From: Bacteroidota bacterium
Lineage (GTDB): Bacteria; Bacteroidota; Ignavibacteria; Ignavibacteriales; Ignavibacteriaceae
Length of the DNA stretch: 10,625 nucleotides
Assembly (NCBI GenBank): GCA_021796135.1
Contig: JAJYOQ010000112.1
Coordinates: 1 to 10,625, forward strand
Direction of reading: 5' to 3'
Positions 6,249-10,625 of this stretch are shown here, one piece after another; the stretch's first letter is position 1, and every line of letters begins with the position of its first letter. A program made the position numbers and the translations under genes. Below the pieces are notes generated by a model, which saw only the letters and a program-made list of their open reading frames with translations, had not been told where the DNA came from and ran no database searches.

Positions 6249-6854
6249 ATGAAAGAAAAAGATTCTGATACCGCTAAAAAAATGTTAAATAATATCCTAC
6301 GACAAAACGACAAGGATAGTAAGGCAGAAACTATTAAATACATTGAAACCTTAAAAAATGAATTTCGGCAAAAAGGTATTAATATTCCAAAAGGGTTTTC
6401 TTCACAAAGCTGTTATCGTAAAATTGATGATAAATCTAAAATTGAACGTAAAATTCGTTCTGATAAATTTTCAAAAAGAAGTTTTGCATTAAATAATCAC
6501 TGGGATAAATACAAGGAATTTGTTTTAACCGAATACTCGAAAAATCCAAATATAAGTATCCATAAACTTGCCAAACTTACTAATGAGTATGCGCTACAAA
6601 ATAATTATGAGCCTGTAAAAATTAGTACTTTAAGTCGCCATATTTTGGAATTAGTAAGAATAAGTTCCAATTTGACTCACATAAGTAACGAGCCTAATCC
6701 AGAAAACATTTTCAAAATATTCGTTTCAAATCCTGAAATATATTTCCTTACGACTAAATCAAAAAAGGAAATTGGAAAGATAATTGAGTATGCAAATTTA
6801 GAATCTACTTATGAAAGTAAAGCAGAAAAATATTTGCTTTTAATGAAAAAATAA
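6249..6854 (+). CDS. Hypothetical protein, possible helix-turn-helix DNA-binding
   Basis: A 201-residue basic, soluble protein that I do not recognise. It is mostly predicted helical, with a highly charged N-terminal half (KIDDKSKIERKIRSDKFSKRSF). Residues about 105-140 (NPNISIHKLAKLTNEYALQN then VKISTLSRHILEL) have the look of a helix-turn-helix unit, the STLSRHI part matching a recognition helix; this is inference only. No clear ribosome binding site precedes ATG 6249, and the frame is closed by a stop at 6231-6233, so no better upstream ATG exists. It shares its cassette with the membrane protein at 5534-6196, from which it is separated by 52 AT-rich nt. The stop lies 10 nt before attC 6. 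Partial homology to phage or transposon regulators is possible. Confidence 0.65.
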   Translation: MKEKDSDTAKKMLNNILRQNDKDSKAETIKYIETLKNEFRQKGINIPKGFSSQSCYRKIDDKSKIERKIRSDKFSKRSFALNNHWDKYKEFVLTEYSKNPNISIHKLAKLTNEYALQNNYEPVKISTLSRHILELVRISSNLTHISNEPNPENIFKIFVSNPEIYFLTTKSKKEIGKIIEYANLESTYESKAEKYLLLMKK

Positions 6855-6864
6855 AAAGATACAT

Positions 6865-7053
6865 GCCTAACCAGCTTTTGCACCCGACCGCGTTTTCATT
6901 GCGGCATTATTAATATTTTCGGGTTAGTGGTAAAGGTAAGCATTGTTGTTCGGCTTTGTTCTATTAAATAAAATTGTTAATAATTATAGGCAGTAGTTTT
7001 TCAGTCCGGCATCGCTGTTCGGGGCGGACGGGTGAAAAGCCACGCCGTTAGGC
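6865..7053 (+). repeat. attC site 6 (189 nt, subfamily C)
   Basis: The R'' box is GCCTAAC (6865-6871) and the R' box GTTAGGC (7047-7053), both canonical. GCTTTT (6874-6879), a bulged G6880, CACCCG (6881-6886) and CCGC (6888-6891) pair with 7024-7040; A6887 faces A7028. The interior is very similar to attC 8 across its whole length. Confidence 0.9.
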
Positions 7054-7076
7054 ATTAAAGTTTGGGAGATATAGCG

Positions 7077-9197
7077 ATGAAGAAACTAATTAACTTATTA
7101 TTCTTCCTTTGTACGTTTTGTAGTATAAATGCTCAAAATAGTGAGTGGAATTTTTATCCTTTTTCTAGAAGAATTATTGCATTTGCAGAAGATGGTAATT
7201 ATATCTGGACAAGTATTTCAACTGGAATTATAAGAATTAATGAACAAACAGGAGAAATTAAACTTTATAATCGTTTAGACTATGGCACACCAAATATTTT
7301 TATTTACTCTATTGCAGTCGATAAATCCGGTAACATATGGTTTGGTACCGGCGGTGAAGGATTATTAAAATTTGACGGAGTTAATTGGAAAATTTATAAT
7401 CCTTCAAATTCTGAATTAAACGCCTCATATATTTATGCAGTTTCTATTGATTCAAATAATAATAAATGGCTTGGAACTAATAATGGACTTATTAAATATG
7501 ATGGAACTAAATGGACTACTTACGATACTTCGAATTCAGGCTTACCTGATAATTACATTTATTCGATAGGAATTGAAAAAAGTAATTTAATATGGATAGG
7601 TACTAATTACGGTTTAGTCAAATATGATGGAAATAATTGGAGAACATATAATCAAACAAATTCTTCTTTGCCAGACGATTACGTAAAAACAATTAAAATT
7701 GATAATAACAATAATAAGTGGATTGGAACATTCGGTGGTGTAACAGAAATAAATGAAAATTCTTGGATTACTTTCAATAAATCCAATTCTAATTTGCCTG
7801 ATAATTATGTAAATACAATTGGTGTTGTAGGAAATGATGATATATTAATTGGTACTTATGGCGGACTCGCACAATATAAGAATAATAGCTGGACTATTTA
7901 TAAAACGGCTAATTCAATTTTAACAAGTAATATTATTAATTCCATTTTGATAGATAATAACAATAACAAATGGATTGGAACCAACGATGGTCTTATAAAA
8001 ATCTCTGGCGTTAATTGGGCTTATATTGGATTACCCAATGATATGGTTAATTCAATTGCGATAGATAGTACCGGATGTAAATGGATAAGCACTGTCCAAG
8101 GTGGTATAGCAAAATTAGAAAACTCATATTTAACCAGTTACTATCAATCAAATTCTCCTATGCCCAATGATAAAGTTACTTCAATAGTTATCGATAAAAA
8201 TAATAATAAATGGATAGGTACTAATGGAGGCGGTCTGATAGAATATGACGGAACAAGCTGGACGATTTATGATACGTCAAATTCAGGATTGAGTGATAAT
8301 ATTATTAAAGCTATTGTAATAGACGAATCCAATAACAAATGGATATTGACAGGTGATAATAAAATAATTAAATATGACGGCACTAACTGGATGAATTATA
8401 GCTCTTCTAATTCTCCCTTAAATAATAAGTATATCATATCAATTGCAGCAGATAATTTCAATAATATTTGGTTTGGGACATACGGATATGGATTAATGAA
8501 ATATGACGGCACTAATTGGATAATCTATGATAAATCAAATTCAGGTTTACCTGGCAATATAGTTGGGCTATTATTTTTTGATAATAAAAATAATTTATGG
8601 ACTACATGTACAGATAGCGGATTGACCAAATATGATGGAAATAATTGGATTACTTTTGCTACTTCCAATTCAGAAATACCTAGCAATTACATTAACTCGA
8701 TTGCAAAGGATTCAAATAATAATATTTGGATAGGTACAGCTAACGGAGTTGGTGAATATAATGGTATAAATTGGCAATCATATAAATTGTTAAATGCTGG
8801 AATACCTGTTACTAATATTAATTCAATAACCATTGACAAATACTGCAATAAATTTTTAGGAACTGATATAGGTTTGGTAATTTTAAATGAAGGGGGAATA
8901 GTTTCCATATATAAAGATAAAAGAGTTTTTATCAATGGATTTATTCTTTCGCAAAATTATCCTAATCCATTTAATCCAACGACGACAATAAATTATTCAG
9001 TTCCAAAAACTTGTTTTGTGACAATAAAAGTTTATGATGTTTTGGGTAGGCAAATAAACACATTGGTTAATGATGAAATATCTGCTGGTAGTTATAGAAT
9101 TGAATTTGATGGTAGCAAGTATGCAAGTGGAATTTATATTTACAAAATGCAAGCCGGAGGTTTTGTTAATTCGAAAAAATTAATCCTAATAAAATAA
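7077..9197 (+). CDS. Secreted 14-repeat beta-propeller (two-component regulator propeller type) with T9SS sorting domain
   Basis: A 706-residue predicted secreted protein. ATG 7077 is chosen because GGGAG (7064-7068) lies 8 nt upstream and the product starts with a signal peptide (MKKLINLLFFLCTFCSINAQ); an in-frame TTG at 7062 would put that site inside the gene. After the signal come about 14 repeats of roughly 42 residues with the pattern KWIGTNxGLIKYDGTxWTxYxxSNSGLPDN and a closing strand SIxIDxNNN. These are two-component regulator propeller (Reg_prop) blades, and 14 would make two seven-bladed propellers. Unlike hybrid sensor kinases with this periplasmic part, there is no membrane segment, kinase or Y_Y_Y domain. 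Instead residues about 622-706 form a T9SS type A sorting domain (SQNYPNPFNPTTTINYS, SKYASGIYIYK). Surface binding or sensing is inferred. At 2.3 kb this is the largest cassette here. Confidence 0.88.
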   Translation: MKKLINLLFFLCTFCSINAQNSEWNFYPFSRRIIAFAEDGNYIWTSISTGIIRINEQTGEIKLYNRLDYGTPNIFIYSIAVDKSGNIWFGTGGEGLLKFDGVNWKIYNPSNSELNASYIYAVSIDSNNNKWLGTNNGLIKYDGTKWTTYDTSNSGLPDNYIYSIGIEKSNLIWIGTNYGLVKYDGNNWRTYNQTNSSLPDDYVKTIKIDNNNNKWIGTFGGVTEINENSWITFNKSNSNLPDNYVNTIGVVGNDDILIGTYGGLAQYKNNSWTIYKTANSILTSNIINSILIDNNNNKWIGTNDGLIKISGVNWAYIGLPNDMVNSIAIDSTGCKWISTVQGGIAKLENSYLTSYYQSNSPMPNDKVTSIVIDKNNNKWIGTNGGGLIEYDGTSWTIYDTSNSGLSDNIIKAIVIDESNNKWILTGDNKIIKYDGTNWMNYSSSNSPLNNKYIISIAADNFNNIWFGTYGYGLMKYDGTNWIIYDKSNSGLPGNIVGLLFFDNKNNLWTTCTDSGLTKYDGNNWITFATSNSEIPSNYINSIAKDSNNNIWIGTANGVGEYNGINWQSYKLLNAGIPVTNINSITIDKYCNKFLGTDIGLVILNEGGIVSIYKDKRVFINGFILSQNYPNPFNPTTTINYSVPKTCFVTIKVYDVLGRQINTLVNDEISAGSYRIEFDGSKYASGIYIYKMQAGGFVNSKKLILIK

Positions 9198-9200
9198 AAT

Positions 9201-9386
9201 GCCTAACCTCCGCCCAACTCCGACCGCCTCTTCGATGCGGCAGTATTGAGACATACAAGGTTAGTAAACAAAACAAGTTTTTTGTTCAAAGTGTTAGTGC
9301 TAAACAAGTTTTTAATAATTATTGGCGTAGTCGTTCTATCCAAGCCGTCTGTTCGGGGCGGCGGGTTGGCGGCAAAGTCGTTATGC
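9201..9386 (+). repeat. attC site 7 (186 nt, subfamily B, hybrid ends)
   Basis: The R'' box is GCCTAAC (9201-9207) and the R' box GTTATGC (9380-9386), not fully complementary because the right box belongs to the next cassette. CCGCC (9210-9214), AAC (9216-9218), CCG (9220-9222) and CCGC (9224-9227) pair with 9358-9372, leaving three unpaired bases: C9215, T9219 and A9223. It starts 3 nt after the propeller gene. Confidence 0.87.
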
Positions 9387-9411
9387 AATTAAGTAAAAGC
9401 TAGGTGAAGTC

Positions 9412-10317
9412 GTGAGAAAATATTTTTTGTTTTTAATTTTTTGTCCTTCGCTTCTATTTGCACAATCAGATTCACTCAAAAATTTGCTTAGTTATTATCC
9501 ATTGAATAATGGTGACTACTGGGAATATAAAACATTTTCTCAGCAAATACCTTATCCGGGAGATTCTTCCGCATATTCAGTTGAGGTGATTGGAGACTCT
9601 ACTTTTGACAATAATATGGCTTACAAAATATTATTATTTAAAGATATCTATCCTGACAATAATATATATTTCAAATTTGAAAGGATTGATTCCTCAAATG
9701 GTTGTGTATATCGATATGCTAGAGACACCTCATTTCCTAACAAAGAACTTAAAATTGATAGTTTGTTTTCACAACCCGGAGATACCCTTTTCTCAAGTTT
9801 TGGTTATATTAAAACAATATGTCGTTCTATTCAAAATGATACTATATTCGGAACAGTTACACAAGTGAAGACATATTTTGACCAATCTTATATTCCCGGA
9901 GAAGAATACCAGTTGGCAAAAGGATTTGGATTTTATTCAAGTTCATCATGTGAATTTAGTTGTGGTTATGCGTGGTTGGTTTATGCGAAAATAAATGGAA
10001 TTGAATATGGAAATAAAATAATAACTGGGATAGAAAAAGAGAAAACTAAACCTATAAATTTCTTATTATTTCAGAATTATCCGAATCCGTTCAATCCAAG
10101 TACGAACATTATATTTGAGATTCCAAATTCTGGAGAAGTTACCATTAAAATTTATGATGCTTTAGGAAAAGAAATTAAAAATATTACAAAGTATTATTCT
10201 AATACCGGTGTGCATAGAATTGTATTTGACGGAAGTAAATATGCCAGCGGAATTTATATCTATCAAATAGAATTTAATAACAGAAGTATATCAAAAAAGA
10301 TGTTACTAATTAAATAA
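9412..10317 (+). CDS. Secreted protein of unknown function with T9SS type A sorting domain
   Basis: A 301-residue predicted secreted protein starting at GTG 9412, preceded by AGGTGA (9402-9407). The start is supported by the signal peptide that follows (MRKYFLFLIFCPSLLFAQ). Residues about 20-205 form a domain I cannot name. It opens with NLLSYYPLNNGDYWEYKTF, a motif (YxxLxxGxxWxY) common at the start of beta-rich lipoprotein-like domains in Bacteroidota, and contains LFSQPGDTLFSSFG, SYIPGEEYQLAKGFGFY and two Cys in SCEFSCGY. Residues about 218-301 are the sorting domain: FQNYPNPFNPSTNIIFEIP, IKIYDALGKEIK, FDGSKYASGIYIYQ and SKKMLLIK. Thirteen residues around SKYASGIYIY are identical to the propeller protein, while their codons differ, so the two tails are not a recent DNA copy. 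It is the only gene of its cassette; its stop lies 5 nt before attC 8. Confidence 0.8.
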   Translation: MRKYFLFLIFCPSLLFAQSDSLKNLLSYYPLNNGDYWEYKTFSQQIPYPGDSSAYSVEVIGDSTFDNNMAYKILLFKDIYPDNNIYFKFERIDSSNGCVYRYARDTSFPNKELKIDSLFSQPGDTLFSSFGYIKTICRSIQNDTIFGTVTQVKTYFDQSYIPGEEYQLAKGFGFYSSSSCEFSCGYAWLVYAKINGIEYGNKIITGIEKEKTKPINFLLFQNYPNPFNPSTNIIFEIPNSGEVTIKIYDALGKEIKNITKYYSNTGVHRIVFDGSKYASGIYIYQIEFNNRSISKKMLLIK

Positions 10318-10322
10318 AAATT

Positions 10323-10511
10323 GCATAACCAGCTTTTGCACCCGACCGCGTTTTCAATGCAGCATTATTAATATTTTAGGGTTTGGTAAAAAGGCAAGCA
10401 TTGTTGTACGGCTTTGTTCTATTAAATAATATTTATAAAAATATTTGGCAGTAGTTTTTCAGTTCGGCATCGCTGTTCGGGGCGGGCGGGTGAAAAGCCA
10501 CGCCGTTATAC
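10323..10511 (+). repeat. attC site 8 (189 nt, subfamily C, hybrid ends)
   Basis: The R'' box is GCATAAC (10323-10329) and the R' box GTTATAC (10505-10511); the last two R' bases do not match R'' and presumably belong to the following cassette. The arm has the same GCTTTT, bulged G10338, CACCCG, CCGC layout as attC 6, pairing with about 10482-10497. Confidence 0.88.
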
Positions 10512-10526
10512 GAGCTAAATATGTGG

Positions 10527-10555
10527 TTGAAAAGCCATATAAAAGTATGTATATT
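10527..10555 (+). promoter_or_regulatory. Possible promoter of the last cassette (brnT-like gene)
   Basis: TTGAAA (10527-10532) and TATATT (10550-10555) are 17 nt apart, a good sigma-70-like arrangement, 25 nt before the TTG start at 10581. This cassette has a 70-nt leader, longer than the other plus-strand cassettes. Bacteroidota housekeeping promoters usually look different, so confidence is limited. Confidence 0.35.
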
Positions 10556-10580
10556 AAAGTAATTTAAAAAAGAAAATATA

Positions 10581-10625
10581 TTGGCTGAAACTGTAACATT
10601 TGAGTGGGATGAAAATAAAAATAAA
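10581..10625 (+). CDS. brnT: BrnT-like toxin, N-terminal fragment cut by window end
   Basis: Only 15 codons are visible, reading LAETVTFEWDENKNK from a TTG start at 10581. The block FEWDENKNK is the typical beginning of BrnT family type II toxins (RNase toxins related in fold to RelE), normally followed by a BrnA antitoxin gene. An in-frame stop at 10560-10562 rules out a longer N-terminus, and TTG is the only usual start codon after it. No strong ribosome binding site is seen (AAAAAGAAAA upstream). It would be the first gene of the cassette that begins at 10506 and the second toxin-antitoxin module in the window. The call rests on a very short match. Confidence 0.6.
   Translation, partial: MAETVTFEWDENKNK

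Larger units (their letters stand above)
1..10625 (+). mobile_element. Integron gene-cassette array (internal part, no integrase in window)
   Basis: Unrelated genes are separated by eight co-oriented attC-like sites. Cutting each R' box between G and TT, as integron integrases do, gives seven complete cassettes: 842-2636, 2637-3472, 3473-4295, 4296-5494, 5495-7047, 7048-9380 and 9381-10505, plus partial cassettes at 1-841 and from 10506. Every complete cassette has matching inverted ends over 7-10 nt. All genes except one toxin-antitoxin pair run with the attC downstream, the normal cassette arrangement. Cassettes of 0.8-2.3 kb are large for integrons; two carry two plus-strand genes. No integrase, attI or Pc is seen, so the array may belong to a chromosomal integron whose platform lies outside the window, or be an integrase-less attC cluster. 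The identification follows from structure; no search was run. Confidence 0.88.

Noticed and set aside
7062..7076. TTG start for the propeller gene
   Set aside because: The ribosome binding site GGGAG would be inside the gene; ATG 7077 fits the site spacing and the signal peptide.
9203..9388. 61-residue minus-strand ORF
   Set aside because: It coincides almost exactly with attC 7 and reads through its paired arms.
641..10511. CRISPR array or tandem repeat
   Set aside because: The repeats are 186-207 nt, are spaced by 0.6-2.1 kb of coding sequence and diverge between copies; no short repeat/spacer pattern is present.
641..10511. Transposon or MITE copies inserted between the genes
   Set aside because: No target-site duplications flank the repeats, and the terminal bases follow the cassette rather than the repeat, which fits G|TT recombination and not transposition.
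641..10511. Riboswitches or structured leader RNAs before each gene
   Set aside because: The same element precedes unrelated genes, always follows the previous gene closely and lies before a minus-strand operon's 3' end too; the ends fit attC far better.

Overview
The window reads as an internal stretch of an integron gene-cassette array (or an integrase-less attC cluster, since no intI is visible) from an AT-rich member of the Bacteroidota/Ignavibacteriota/Chlorobi (FCB) group. The taxonomic guess rests on three predicted secreted proteins that end in a type IX secretion (T9SS) type A sorting domain with the NYPNPFNP opening, on the low GC content, and on one Bacteroidota-like promoter. No integrase, attI site, cassette promoter Pc, rRNA, tRNA, CRISPR array or transposase is visible.

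Eight attC-like recombination sites (641-847, 2455-2642, 3293-3478, 4115-4301, 5312-5500, 6865-7053, 9201-9386, 10323-10511) lie in the same orientation between genes. Each starts with an RYYYAAC-like R'' box just after a gene and ends with a GTTRRRY-like R' box 23-40 nt before the next plus-strand gene (70 nt for the last). The arms form an imperfect hairpin with single unpaired bases in the 5' arm, the extrahelical bases expected of attC. The sites are unusually long (186-189 nt, one of 207 nt). The strongest evidence is at the boundaries: cutting each R' box as G|TT gives seven complete cassettes, and in all seven the two ends are complementary, even where the two boxes of a single attC are not.

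Layout: a truncated cassette with a CPBP (CAAX-like) membrane protease (2-568); cassette 842-2636 with a secreted LecA-like protein and a coupled endonuclease III-like DNA glycosylase; cassette 2637-3472 with a minus-strand YefM/Phd-RelE/ParE toxin-antitoxin pair; cassette 3473-4295 with a possible PD-(D/E)XK nuclease; cassette 4296-5494 with a transglutaminase-like lipoprotein; cassette 5495-7047 with a single-pass membrane protein and a possible HTH protein; cassette 7048-9380 with a 14-repeat beta-propeller T9SS protein; cassette 9381-10505 with a T9SS protein of unknown function; and the start of a cassette whose first codons look like a BrnT toxin.

The genes do not form one pathway. They are unrelated, individually mobile cargo: surface or secreted proteins, DNA-acting enzymes, and toxin-antitoxin modules that may stabilise the array. 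There is no gene-free stretch over 300 nt; the gaps of about 190-280 nt are almost entirely attC sequence.
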